34,019 bases of DNA from Chryseobacterium rhizosphaerae (GTDB taxonomy: Bacteria > Bacteroidota > Bacteroidia > Flavobacteriales > Weeksellaceae): NCBI RefSeq assembly GCF_003385455.1, contig NZ_QNUF01000041.1, positions 1 to 34,019 of the forward strand, read 5' to 3'. Below, one piece after another: positions 23,826-31,810 of this stretch (position 1 is its first letter; each line of letters starts with the position of its first letter). Under the pieces are notes generated by a model. The model did not search any database and had not been told where the DNA came from. It worked only from the letters and a program-made list of their open reading frames with translations. The translations under genes and the position numbers were made by a program.

Positions 23826-24191
23826 TTATGTTTGTTGTATATTAAACACTGTACCTGCAGGATCGGTAATCCAATGCATATTTTCAGGAAGTTCCTCAAT
23901 TTCGTCACAGGTTTCCACACCGTTTGACCGCAGATATTCTGCTGCCTCTTCCACGTTAGGAACGGTAAGCTGTAACCAGGTTTCAGAGTGTGTGTAGTTA
24001 TCCACGCAATCTAACCATATTATATTGTTGCCGAATCTCACTTCATGTGTTCTGGACACAGTCGGATTATTAATGGGTTTTTCTTCGACTTCCAACTTCA
24101 AAATGTCCCTGTAAAAAGCAAGTGTTTTTTCATATTTACTTTTGGGAATTTTTATGGCTATATTAATTCCTGCTTCAAATTTTGTTTCCAT
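23826..24191 (-). CDS. VOC family (glyoxalase/bleomycin-resistance-like) protein
   Basis: A 121-residue vicinal-oxygen-chelate protein with the two beta-alpha-beta-beta-beta modules: INIAIKIPKSKYEKTLAFYRDIL with HEVRFGNNIIWLDC in the first, and LQLTVPNVEEAAEYLRSNG with WITDPAGTVFNIQQ in the second. The family includes lyases, dioxygenases and drug-binding resistance proteins; which of these applies is open. The frame extends upstream to 24227, but ATG 24191 (METKFEAG) is the usual start. It follows the RibD/DHFR-like gene by 49 nt on the same strand, so the two are probably one operon. Confidence 0.82.
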   Translation of the reverse strand: METKFEAGINIAIKIPKSKYEKTLAFYRDILKLEVEEKPINNPTVSRTHEVRFGNNIIWLDCVDNYTHSETWLQLTVPNVEEAAEYLRSNGVETCDEIEELPENMHWITDPAGTVFNIQQT

Positions 24192-24240
24192 AGTATCCGT
24201 TTTCAGTAATTGTACAATATAATTCAATAGATAAGCTTAC

Positions 24241-24834
24241 TTAGATTTCAATATTACCTGTTATAACCTCACCGGCCCGTTTATAATGAGCGATGATTAC
24301 TCCTTTTGAGGTCATATGACTCTCTGCCAGGATAAAGGCTCCCGGAACTGCATTGTGGTCAAACAGTCTTTTTCCTTCGCCAAGAATCACCGGGTAAATT
24401 TTAAGCCGAAGTTCATCCACGAGATCGTGTTTCAGCAACAAATGAATAAGCTCACTACTCCCCCAAACCTGAATATCAGCACCTTCAGACTGTTTAAGAT
24501 TCTTTATGTCCGTCAAATTTCTGAGAAAAACGGTATGCTTCCAATCCGACTGTTCCATAGTTTGGGACAGTACATATTTTGTTCCCTCATTGATAGCCGG
24601 CCAAAATTTAGCATGATCCGGCCAGTACGATGAAAAAATATCAAATGTCTTTCTTCCCAAAAGATAATCAGCCGGCTTCATTTCTTCATGCATGATCCGC
24701 CCAAAAAGCTCATCACCATAAGATACTGTCCAGCCACCATATTTGAAGTCTCCGGATACATCTTCTTCAGGACCGCCTGGTCCCTGCATTACACCATCCA
24801 GTGTAATCATTGATAAAACGGTTATTTTTCTCAT
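24241..24834 (-). CDS. Dihydrofolate reductase-like (RibD C-terminal domain) protein
   Basis: A 197-residue protein of the RibD_C/DHFR-like family, which binds NADPH. It opens MRKITVLSMITLDGVMQGPG, then has YLLGRKTFDIFSSYWP and the typical end with DIQVWGSSELIHLLLKHDLVDELRLKIYPVILGEGKRLF. Family members named YwjB or YyaP are common in bacteria and their reaction is generally unknown; it is not the folate-pathway enzyme. It is the first gene of a two-gene minus-strand unit with the VOC protein. Confidence 0.85.
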   Translation of the reverse strand: MRKITVLSMITLDGVMQGPGGPEEDVSGDFKYGGWTVSYGDELFGRIMHEEMKPADYLLGRKTFDIFSSYWPDHAKFWPAINEGTKYVLSQTMEQSDWKHTVFLRNLTDIKNLKQSEGADIQVWGSSELIHLLLKHDLVDELRLKIYPVILGEGKRLFDHNAVPGAFILAESHMTSKGVIIAHYKRAGEVITGNIEI

Positions 24835-24896
24835 ATTGATCTATTTATGAATTAAGATAAAATCTGTCATCTAAATTTACTATGTAGCGTTTTAAG

Positions 24897-25763
24897 TTAT
24901 TTTAAAAAACCGTTCAGATAGCTGAGAATCGTTGCAGTCTGCATCATCAGGCTGACATGTCCCTGTCCCGGAACAATCGCCAGCTGAGATTTCGGCATGG
25001 GAGCCATATCAGCGGAGACACCTCCACCCAGTAATGTATAGGTTTTTGCAAGCTCCGTTTTATCCAGGCCATCATTATCACCGGATATGATTAAAACGGG
25101 TGCAGAAATTTTTGAAATATTGGAATCCCCCAAATCAAATGGCTGTCCGGCAGATGCTATCATTTGCTCCAGAAGTTTTGTCCATTTTGTTTTATCTGGA
25201 GCTACAGCATTATAAGCTTCCTGCATAGGGCTGTTCATAAAAAGATCCGGTTTCATCGCCTTAAAAGCATTCCTTACTTCAGGAAGCCAACCGGTACTTT
25301 TATAGGTAGCAGAGATAATCACCAGTTTATTTAATCTTTCAGGACTCTGTATGGCAAACTGGTAAGCCACGGCTCCACCAAAACTATAGCCTAGAACATC
25401 GGCCTTTTCAATTTTAAGATAGTCCATGACCTTGGCTACATCGCCGGCTAAAGTAGTATGCGCTAATTTCCTTTCTGAAAACGGTGTATGTCCATGTCCC
25501 TGCAATTCAAGGGCTATTACTTTACGGGTCTTCGACAGCTCCGGGATCAGCTGTCCCCAATTCATATCAATGGTCATAAAAGCACCATGTAATAATACAA
25601 TAGGCTTACCTTCACCATACACTTCATAATATACTTTGGTATTGTTAACGGGTACATAACCGCTGCCAGATGGGGTTAGCTTTTGCCCGTAAAATTCTGA
25701 TACTGTCAGCATCATGAAGAGCACAATGAGCAAGGGTGTAAGAAACTTAAATAAATTTTTCAT
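24897..25763 (-). CDS. Exported alpha/beta hydrolase (serine nucleophile)
   Basis: A 288-residue hydrolase. Residues 1-27 form a signal peptide or membrane anchor (FKFLTPLLIVLFMMLT). The oxyanion motif LLHGAFMT is at 57-64, the nucleophile S127 in VLGYSFGGAVAYQ, the acid near D231 in ISGDNDGLD and the base H269 in GQGHVSLM. An esterase, lipase or acyl-hydrolase role in the periplasm is likely; the substrate is unknown. CAAAATTA at 25799-25806 is, on the minus strand, a full TAnnTTTG element 36 nt upstream of the start. Confidence 0.85.
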   Translation of the reverse strand: MKNLFKFLTPLLIVLFMMLTVSEFYGQKLTPSGSGYVPVNNTKVYYEVYGEGKPIVLLHGAFMTIDMNWGQLIPELSKTRKVIALELQGHGHTPFSERKLAHTTLAGDVAKVMDYLKIEKADVLGYSFGGAVAYQFAIQSPERLNKLVIISATYKSTGWLPEVRNAFKAMKPDLFMNSPMQEAYNAVAPDKTKWTKLLEQMIASAGQPFDLGDSNISKISAPVLIISGDNDGLDKTELAKTYTLLGGGVSADMAPMPKSQLAIVPGQGHVSLMMQTATILSYLNGFLK

Positions 25764-25798
25764 AATATGATGTTTAGGTTAATCAAAAAACTCTTATT

Positions 25799-25806
25799 CA
25801 AAATTA
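25799..25806 (-). promoter_or_regulatory. -7 promoter element for the serine alpha/beta hydrolase gene
   Basis: On the minus strand the sequence is TAATTTTG, a full TAnnTTTG match. The rest of the 282-base stretch from 25764 to 26045 holds no gene I recognise; it also carries the plus-strand promoter for the GG-leader peptides, where TAATTTCG at 26016-26023 matches 7 of 8 positions. Confidence 0.4.
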
Positions 25807-26045
25807 CCAAGTACCTGGGAAAACTCACTTGCCACAAGACAAGATTTTATCCTGATACAATCATTTTTTGCATTCCGTTTAAACAGGTATTTCTACACGC
25901 ATCCAGGCCTCTTCGGATTATTTAATTAACAAATTTTAAGACAAAACACCACTATCACAAACTCAATAAAGATAAAAAATTCAGAATAATTTCACTTCAG
26001 TTAATAAAAATTGATTAATTTCGAATTACAAATAAGCTTAATATT

Positions 26046-26189
26046 ATGAAAAATTTAAAAAAAATCCAAAGACAGGAAATGAAATCAATTAAAGGGGGAA
26101 TTAACTGCCCAGGTGGTCAAATATGCTTAATCGGCGGAAAGTGGCAATGTATGCCATATGATGGATGTGGTGGTGGAAACCAACCTTAG
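26046..26189 (+). CDS. Double-glycine leader peptide 1, cysteine-rich core
   Basis: A 47-residue precursor-like peptide, not recoverable by length-based gene calling. The leader MKNLKKIQRQEMKSIKGG (18 residues) ends in the double glycine at which C39-type peptidases cut. The 29-residue core has four cysteines (C21, C27, C35, C41), eight glycines and one Trp, and no Ser or Thr at all, so it cannot carry lanthionines; disulfides or another cysteine modification are the options. The leader shares 12 of 18 residues with the next gene, 31 nt downstream, so the two arose by duplication. No C39 transporter lies in the window. A TAATTTCG -7 element at 26016-26023 is the likely promoter. Confidence 0.75.
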   Translation: MKNLKKIQRQEMKSIKGGINCPGGQICLIGGKWQCMPYDGCGGGNQP

Positions 26190-26220
26190 TTTTACGTTGA
26201 ACCCAGTTAATGACTTTATC

Positions 26221-26367
26221 ATGAAAAATTGTAAGAAAATTTCAAGAGATCAGCTAAAAAGTATTAATGGTGGAGCATCGGGTTGTTCCGAAGCATGCTG
26301 TCCACCACCGGGAATAAAAAGATGTCCATGGGTGATTTGTATAGCACCTTGTGATATATTAAGTTAA
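26221..26367 (+). CDS. Double-glycine leader peptide 2, six-cysteine core
   Basis: A 48-residue peptide. The leader MKNCKKISRDQLKSINGG ends in GG at residues 17-18. The 30-residue core contains six cysteines at 22, 26, 27, 35, 40 and 44 (spacing C-x3-CC-x7-C-x4-C-x3-C), four of five prolines in two blocks, and three serines. An even number of cysteines in a short export-type peptide suggests three disulfides, or a modified RiPP. The frame continues upstream to 26158, but that part overlaps peptide 1 and lacks leader features, so ATG 26221 is the start. Chryseobacterium proteins of this type are often labelled bacteriocin-like; bioactivity is unproven. Confidence 0.78.
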   Translation: MKNCKKISRDQLKSINGGASGCSEACCPPPGIKRCPWVICIAPCDILS

Positions 26368-26389
26368 AACTAAAAAGTTATCAATACAG

Positions 26390-26424
26390 GAAGCCTTAGG
26401 ATCAGAGATTCTAAGGCTTCTTTG
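26390..26424 (+). terminator. Terminator after the two leader-peptide genes
   Basis: A perfect 10-bp stem, GAAGCCTTAG (26390-26399) / CTAAGGCTTC (26411-26420), with an 11-nt loop and a short T-run. It closes a transcript carrying both peptides. Confidence 0.78.
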
Positions 26425-26464
26425 TGAAGAATCAGAAGTGGCCAAATATGCAAGAATAAGATCA

Positions 26465-27310
26465 TTAAGCCATTGATACAAGCCCTTTTGTCTTTTTGAA
26501 CTCCGTTAAGCTCATATGATGTCGTTTTTTAAAAAACTTATTCAGGTGGCTTTCATCTGAAAAACCAAACTCGGTTACAATTTCATTGACCCGCATATCA
26601 CTGAAAAGAAGGCGGTGCTCGATCAATCTTATTTTATAATTCAATATAAAATGCTGTATGGTTTCTCCACATTGTTTTTTAAAGTAGCTTCCCAGGTAGC
26701 TTTCAGAAAACCCAAACTTCTGGGAGATCGCAGAAACCTTTAACAATGCCGGATCATGGATATTTCCCTGGATATAATCAATGATATCAAGGACTCTTTT
26801 ATCGGTATTGGAAGCTACATTCTCCGCTCTCATCTTTGAAATATTTCTGGCTGCTATTACAATCAATGCGTTCACATAATGCAGAGTCAGTTCCTCATGG
26901 TAGAGGTCAGGATGATTCAGGCCATGGAGCAACGAAACGACGATTGAATCAACCAAGACAATGTCAGGCTTATTCTGCAGAATACATCCGGATAAAAAAG
27001 AAGCTCCATACAACAGACACTCCATTGAATTAATACTGTTCCACTTGTATTCCTTTACATACCGTTCACTGAACTTCACCAGCAAAAGATCTGTTTTTTC
27101 AATAATTTCCAGATAGTGCAGATCATTGGGTGTCAGGAGAATCAGGCTTCCTTCACTGTAAGAAGCCATATTATTATTGATCTTAAGGAATCCTTTTCCC
27201 GAAATGACATATACAATCTGGAAAAAGGAGAATTGACTGTCTTTTAAGGGACAGTTGGCAGCCTGATGGTACTCTACCTTTACCAATTGATCTATATTCT
27301 CTCTTTTCAT
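26465..27310 (-). CDS. AraC-family regulator divergent from an MFS exporter
   Basis: A 281-residue regulator with a cupin-like sensing domain (FQIVYVISGKGFLKINNNMA, then EGSLILLTPNDLHYLEI) and a C-terminal AraC domain (VSAISQKFGFSESYLGSYFK and VNEIVTEFGFSDESHLNKFF, ending SLTEFKKTKG). The reading frame continues upstream to 27370 with 20 more residues that look like AT-rich leader; ATG 27310 (MKRENIDQ) is preferred. The MFS gene at 27399 is divergent, so the pair is probably a regulator and its regulated exporter. Confidence 0.82.
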   Translation of the reverse strand: MKRENIDQLVKVEYHQAANCPLKDSQFSFFQIVYVISGKGFLKINNNMASYSEGSLILLTPNDLHYLEIIEKTDLLLVKFSERYVKEYKWNSINSMECLLYGASFLSGCILQNKPDIVLVDSIVVSLLHGLNHPDLYHEELTLHYVNALIVIAARNISKMRAENVASNTDKRVLDIIDYIQGNIHDPALLKVSAISQKFGFSESYLGSYFKKQCGETIQHFILNYKIRLIEHRLLFSDMRVNEIVTEFGFSDESHLNKFFKKRHHMSLTEFKKTKGLVSMA

Positions 27311-27398
27311 AAGACAAAAATACCCATTTATCATTAAAATATACTGATTTTTTACAATTTTTCTGTTCAAATTTGCTATATTAAAATTGTAAGCATTA

Positions 27399-28586
27399 AT
27401 GAAAACATCAATCTACGTCCTGGCACTGGGAGCTTTTGGCATCATTACCACCGAATTCGGGATCGTTGGGATCCTACCGACTATCAGTCGACAATTCGGC
27501 GTATCCATCGATACTGCCGGATGGCTGCTTAGTGCCTTCGCAATAACTGTAGCCGTCTCCTCCCCCTTTATCACTTCATTTACAACCAAAATAAACCGAA
27601 AGTTCCTGCTGTGCCTGGTCATGAGCATATTTGTTCTTTCTAACCTAATCTCTGCTTTTTCCACAAATTTTACAACGCTGATGATCGCCCGAATATTACC
27701 GGCGATACTGCATCCTCTATTCTGGAATATTTCTATTGCCATTGCATTCAAAGAAAAAGGAGCAAAAGGAGTATCTACCGTAATGTTGGGATTAAGCTTA
27801 GCCACAGTGCTCGGTATTCCCCTGACAACCTATGCTGTAGACCTCTTCCATCATTGGCAGGCATCATTTTTCCTTAGCAGTGCTATAAGCTTAATTGCCT
27901 TTATCGGCCTGTTGCTCTTTATCCCCTCTATTCCGGCAGATCATACAAAATCCACACAAAATCAGCTAGCCATATTGAAAAGTCCTCTTCTTTGGCTCAA
28001 CCTGATTTCCAGTATAGCAACATTGGCAGCAATGTTTGCCAGCTACACTTACCTTACCGCCTATCTTGAGCAAATTACAAAAATGAACGGGGCACAGATC
28101 AGCATGATGCTGCTTCTTTTCGGAGGCATGGGAACTCTTGGGAACTGGCTCATGGGAATAGCATTGAATCGCAACGTCCTTGTAACTGCGAGACTCTTTT
28201 TACTTCTCTTAATGTCGGTACAGATTCTTGCTTATTACCTTGGGGGAGTTTTTACTCCAATGGTCATCATTATCTCCCTTTGGGGTATGATCCATACCGG
28301 TGGATTTCTGGTTTCAAATATCCGGACCACACAGTCTATTCCGCATCATGCACTGGAATTCGTTAACAGTCTATTGACTTCATCCTATAATATTGGGATT
28401 TCCTTAGGTGCATTTCTCGGCGGAATAGTAAGTGCTTATTATGGAGTTCAGTATGTTTTATGGGTGAGTATTTTGCTGTTGACGGTAACATTTATTCTGA
28501 GCTTTGTAACCTTTCCGAAAAGTATTGCAGAAAATGAAAAGGCAAAACAATTGAAACATGTTGCCCCTGCATGTGAGCAGAGCTAG
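27399..28586 (+). CDS. MFS transporter, DHA1 family (AraJ-like)
   Basis: A 395-residue major facilitator with about twelve transmembrane helices. The first helix, YVLALGAFGIITTEFGIVGIL, resembles the sugar-efflux and AraJ branch, in which this helix carries the TEF(V/G)xxGxLP pattern. The helix 2-3 loop has SFTTKINRKFLL. It likely exports a drug, sugar or metabolite by proton antiport; substrate not inferable. CAAATTTG at 27368-27375 is a one-mismatch -7 element in front. The GG-leader peptides lie behind its regulator, but nothing links this transporter to peptide export. Confidence 0.85.
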   Translation: MKTSIYVLALGAFGIITTEFGIVGILPTISRQFGVSIDTAGWLLSAFAITVAVSSPFITSFTTKINRKFLLCLVMSIFVLSNLISAFSTNFTTLMIARILPAILHPLFWNISIAIAFKEKGAKGVSTVMLGLSLATVLGIPLTTYAVDLFHHWQASFFLSSAISLIAFIGLLLFIPSIPADHTKSTQNQLAILKSPLLWLNLISSIATLAAMFASYTYLTAYLEQITKMNGAQISMMLLLFGGMGTLGNWLMGIALNRNVLVTARLFLLLLMSVQILAYYLGGVFTPMVIIISLWGMIHTGGFLVSNIRTTQSIPHHALEFVNSLLTSSYNIGISLGAFLGGIVSAYYGVQYVLWVSILLLTVTFILSFVTFPKSIAENEKAKQLKHVAPACEQS

Positions 28587-28599
28587 GTATTTTATAACC

Positions 28600-28632
28600 A
28601 ACGAACTGTTTCCCGTTAAGAAACAATTCGTT
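28600..28632. other. Long hairpin after the MFS gene without a T-run
   Basis: AACGAACTGTTTC (28600-28612) pairs at 12 of 13 positions with GAAACAATTCGTT (28620-28632), 7-nt loop, 13 nt after the MFS stop. No T-run follows, so it may be a factor-dependent end, an mRNA-stabilising structure or a processing site. A second imperfect dyad, GTCCAT/ATGGAC, is at 28657-28689. Confidence 0.4.
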
Positions 28633-28734
28633 CTCCAGTAAACCTTTCCCTTATTTGTCCATAGAAACTTCCATGTAGTGACCATGGACTTATCACTATC
28701 TTAAACCACTTATATAATTTCCTCAACAATACGT

Positions 28735-29463
28735 ATGCGTAATAAAATATTAATTACTGGTGGCTCCGGAAAAATTGGAAGCCACTTTATCAAATCTTTT
28801 TCAGATCAATATGAAATTAGAATTTTTGATCTCCATCCACCCAAAATTCAAGATGCATCCATTGAATATTTTCAAGGAAATCTTACAGATAAGGAAAGCC
28901 TCATGAAGGCTTGTGAAAATGTGGAAATTGTTATTCATCTGGGTGGCATTGCCAATCCAGATGCCACATTTGATGATATACTGGACGCCAATATCATTGG
29001 AACAAAGAATGTTATTGATGCTGCCATTGCAGCCGGTTGTAAAAAAATCATCTATGCAAGCAGTGCACAAACGATAGAAGGTTATCCCAAAGACGTTCAG
29101 CTTAATCCCGAGATGCCTATAAAGCCCGGAAACCTATATGGTGTTTCTAAATGTTTTGGGGAGGCCCTGCTTTCCTACCATTGTTTTAGCAGTGACTTAA
29201 GCGCCATATGTCTTAGAATCGGAGCCTATGAATTTCCGGAGGATTTCGCAGAAATGAACGCGCGGGATTTAAGCGCCTATCTGCATCCCGATGATTTAAA
29301 TCAACTCCTGCATCTGTGTATTGAATCTAAAAATATAAAATTTGAAATACTAAATGCCATTTCCAACAATAGGTATAAACGACTTGATATCCAGAAGACC
29401 AAACTTTTAACAGGTTACGATCCTCAATACAATTCTTTTGATCTGTTCAGGCTTAAAAAATAA
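28735..29463 (+). CDS. NAD-dependent epimerase/dehydratase, uronate-dehydrogenase-like
   Basis: A 242-residue extended-type SDR. It has the cofactor motif TGGSGKIGSHF (residues 8-18), VIHLGG for the fourth strand, an active-site serine in YASSAQTIEG, and the catalytic pair in LYGVSKCFGEALL. The YGVSKCFGE and LRIG motifs and short length match NAD-dependent uronate dehydrogenases, which oxidise galacturonate or glucuronate to the aldarolactone. No other uronate-catabolic gene is present. The protein is slightly shorter than the Agrobacterium enzyme recalled (about 265), and specificity is uncertain. Confidence 0.8.
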   Translation: MRNKILITGGSGKIGSHFIKSFSDQYEIRIFDLHPPKIQDASIEYFQGNLTDKESLMKACENVEIVIHLGGIANPDATFDDILDANIIGTKNVIDAAIAAGCKKIIYASSAQTIEGYPKDVQLNPEMPIKPGNLYGVSKCFGEALLSYHCFSSDLSAICLRIGAYEFPEDFAEMNARDLSAYLHPDDLNQLLHLCIESKNIKFEILNAISNNRYKRLDIQKTKLLTGYDPQYNSFDLFRLKK

Positions 29464-29604
29464 ATTGAGACCTGTTTGAAAAATATTAATAATAGAACAG
29501 TCAAGTTGATAATCATAACTATATATTGATATTCAATAATTTACATAAGTTTTCGTGGCACTTTTTCTGAAATACTAAGAGTGTCACTAACTTTTGGAAT
29601 GTTT

Positions 29605-31809
29605 TTATTTTGCTTTATACATTGGGAAGATAAATTCACGTTTAAAGTCATCGCTTTCACTATATAAGAATTCTTCTATAATAATCGATTTTTCACCTTT
29701 TATAGCTTGAATAAAAATTGTTGCCATATCATAATTTTGCAGATTCATGGTTAAAGTATTATCAAACTTTGCCCACTGAATCCAAGCAGGAATTTTTCTT
29801 TTGTTTCTCCAGTTTCTTAGTTCCAGCAAAAAGTCTTCTTTGTCTGAAAGTAGTGATTCCAAAGAAGCTATATCTTTTTCTACAATCTTCCATCGAGCTT
29901 TTGAAAGAATGATATTATTGTATTCTACCCTCGGTAAAAATGTGTAAATATATTCTAGCCCACCCCAGTTGAAATGAAGTCCGGATCTGATATTTTGGGA
30001 ATATAGATCAGACAAAAAATGATAAACAGGCAAAGTGTTCGTATAATAATTATGAGCGTTTGTAAGATAAGGTCTTATCTCTTTATTCAATTTTTTTGAC
30101 CGTAAAACAACTTTATCATTTTTTAAAGAAATATACAAATCCTCTGCTGGTATTTGATTTTCCATTGGCAAAATAGATTGAGCTAAATAAGGAATTTCAT
30201 ATTGTCTTAAAGCCGGTCTTCTTACTATATTTCCTATTCTTGCTTCCGGTAAATGTATTATTTCAGCTAAAATTTTATCAGATCTAAGCTCTTGCTCTTT
30301 TTGGGTAATGGTTTTTGTCAGATTCTGAACTTTTGATTTTTCGGAACAGAATCGTCCTAAAAGATTAGCAGCACTACTCCCAGTACTAGTGTTTAAAAAT
30401 AATTTGTCCTGATTATTATCCGAAATGATCTCTGTCATTATGGAAATCGTATCGGGCAGATCATCCCATTTCTCTTCAAAATCTTTAAAATCTTCGTCAG
30501 ATAATTCAATACTGTATTGATTATCCAATAAAGCTTCCTGTAGCTTTTCATTAAGAACCCAATGAACCGAAGTAAGCTCGATGTTTTTGTTTATGTGTTT
30601 CTGTGAAACAGGAAATATCAGGTCTTCAATATAAGGATGAATGCCTTTTAGAGAAACATTTTGTTTATACCCAATACCTATTTCGGTATCAAGCACGTAC
30701 AATAAAGAAACTTCCTGCATTTCAAATCTTTGATAGAAGGCTTTTTTAAATCTTGAAAATTCATTTTCCTTTTGCCCTAAAGTAATTTTATTTAAAAAGC
30801 TAATCCCTTGTTTAAGTTTTTTTTTCCAGTGAGGGGATAAAGCAAATATATCCTTAAAATACAAATCCGTCTGAAAGAGATATTTGGGTTCATACCCTAT
30901 TGCAAAGGATTTTATTAATTCTTCAATTTCAGTATACTTGCAGATTGGATAACTAAGATTTTGATCTAATTCATTCAGTTTATTTTTAATTGAAATTAAA
31001 ATTTCAGCTACCTTTTTTACTTCTATCCTGTTTAAAACAATAATAATAGTATCTAAGAAGTCCTTTCCTGAAACATTAGGTTCCAATTCACTTACCAAAA
31101 CCTGATTATCAATCAATTCTTCTATAAATTCCTTAGCTTCACTTTTCGTTATCTGTTCATTGAGAAGAATATTTACAATCTCTTTAATGGTTTTCCCTGG
31201 TTTTGAAAAATTCAATATCTTTTGTAGTTCTTGAGAAAGTGGAGCTGAAGAAATAATGTATTCTCTTTTTCCTTCTGCATATTGGTATTCTACATATCGA
31301 ATTTTATTACCTACTTTATAGATGCTGCTATTAGGAGAAAATAAAAGTTTATTTCTTATCTCCGGGAGTTGCACAAAATGCTGCGCAAGGGAAACAAGAA
31401 AATACATATCCAATTTGGTATCTCGCAGTAGGTTGTCAGTTGAATATTGATCATTACTGACAACGTTGGAAACCTCTATATTGAACTTCCCCAACCCTAG
31501 TCCTGCAAACAAGCCGAATGGAGTACAGCGTGTACTCATTCGGCTATAATACTTTAGTATGGTATGTTTTAGTTTCTGATTGTTTTTAGAAGAAAATTGT
31601 TTTTTCGAACGAAGCCATTTATTAATCTCATCATACAAATTTGGCGAAGCCAAATAGATAGCCTCTTGAAAAACAGGATCGCTGCATATTTCCTTTAATT
31701 CCGTATCTGAAATATTATCTTTATTAAGCTGCTCTCGAAAGTCTTTGAGTGAGAACAAAGAAGTCCGAACAACATACTCAGCAAAAAAATGATAAGGAAA
31801 ACGAGACAT
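29605..31809 (-). CDS. Lantibiotic dehydratase, stand-alone LanB glutamylation domain
   Basis: A 734-residue protein of the LanB N-terminal family (PF04738), which uses glutamyl-tRNA to glutamylate Ser and Thr of a precursor peptide. The hallmark RMSTRCTPFGLFAG is at 90-103. RPALRQYEIPY is in the middle and FLPRVEYNNIILSKARW at 624-640, ending with WRNKRKIPAWIQW and EFIFPMYK. NisB has about 993 residues with the glutamate-elimination domain after about residue 707; that C-terminal SpaB_C part is missing here. Split versions occur in thiopeptide clusters and in the pinensin cluster of Chitinophaga. The elimination partner should therefore be a separate gene, perhaps beyond the right edge. One nucleotide separates its start from the S9 peptidase stop, so the two are translationally coupled. 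Confidence 0.88.
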   Translation of the reverse strand: MSRFPYHFFAEYVVRTSLFSLKDFREQLNKDNISDTELKEICSDPVFQEAIYLASPNLYDEINKWLRSKKQFSSKNNQKLKHTILKYYSRMSTRCTPFGLFAGLGLGKFNIEVSNVVSNDQYSTDNLLRDTKLDMYFLVSLAQHFVQLPEIRNKLLFSPNSSIYKVGNKIRYVEYQYAEGKREYIISSAPLSQELQKILNFSKPGKTIKEIVNILLNEQITKSEAKEFIEELIDNQVLVSELEPNVSGKDFLDTIIIVLNRIEVKKVAEILISIKNKLNELDQNLSYPICKYTEIEELIKSFAIGYEPKYLFQTDLYFKDIFALSPHWKKKLKQGISFLNKITLGQKENEFSRFKKAFYQRFEMQEVSLLYVLDTEIGIGYKQNVSLKGIHPYIEDLIFPVSQKHINKNIELTSVHWVLNEKLQEALLDNQYSIELSDEDFKDFEEKWDDLPDTISIMTEIISDNNQDKLFLNTSTGSSAANLLGRFCSEKSKVQNLTKTITQKEQELRSDKILAEIIHLPEARIGNIVRRPALRQYEIPYLAQSILPMENQIPAEDLYISLKNDKVVLRSKKLNKEIRPYLTNAHNYYTNTLPVYHFLSDLYSQNIRSGLHFNWGGLEYIYTFLPRVEYNNIILSKARWKIVEKDIASLESLLSDKEDFLLELRNWRNKRKIPAWIQWAKFDNTLTMNLQNYDMATIFIQAIKGEKSIIIEEFLYSESDDFKREFIFPMYKAK

Positions 31810-31810
31810 T

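Noticed and set aside
26465..29463. AraC, MFS exporter and epimerase as parts of a peptide biosynthesis cluster
   Set aside because: Nothing in these genes indicates peptide modification or peptide export; MFS exporters of this branch carry drugs, sugars or metabolites, and the regulator pair is self-contained.
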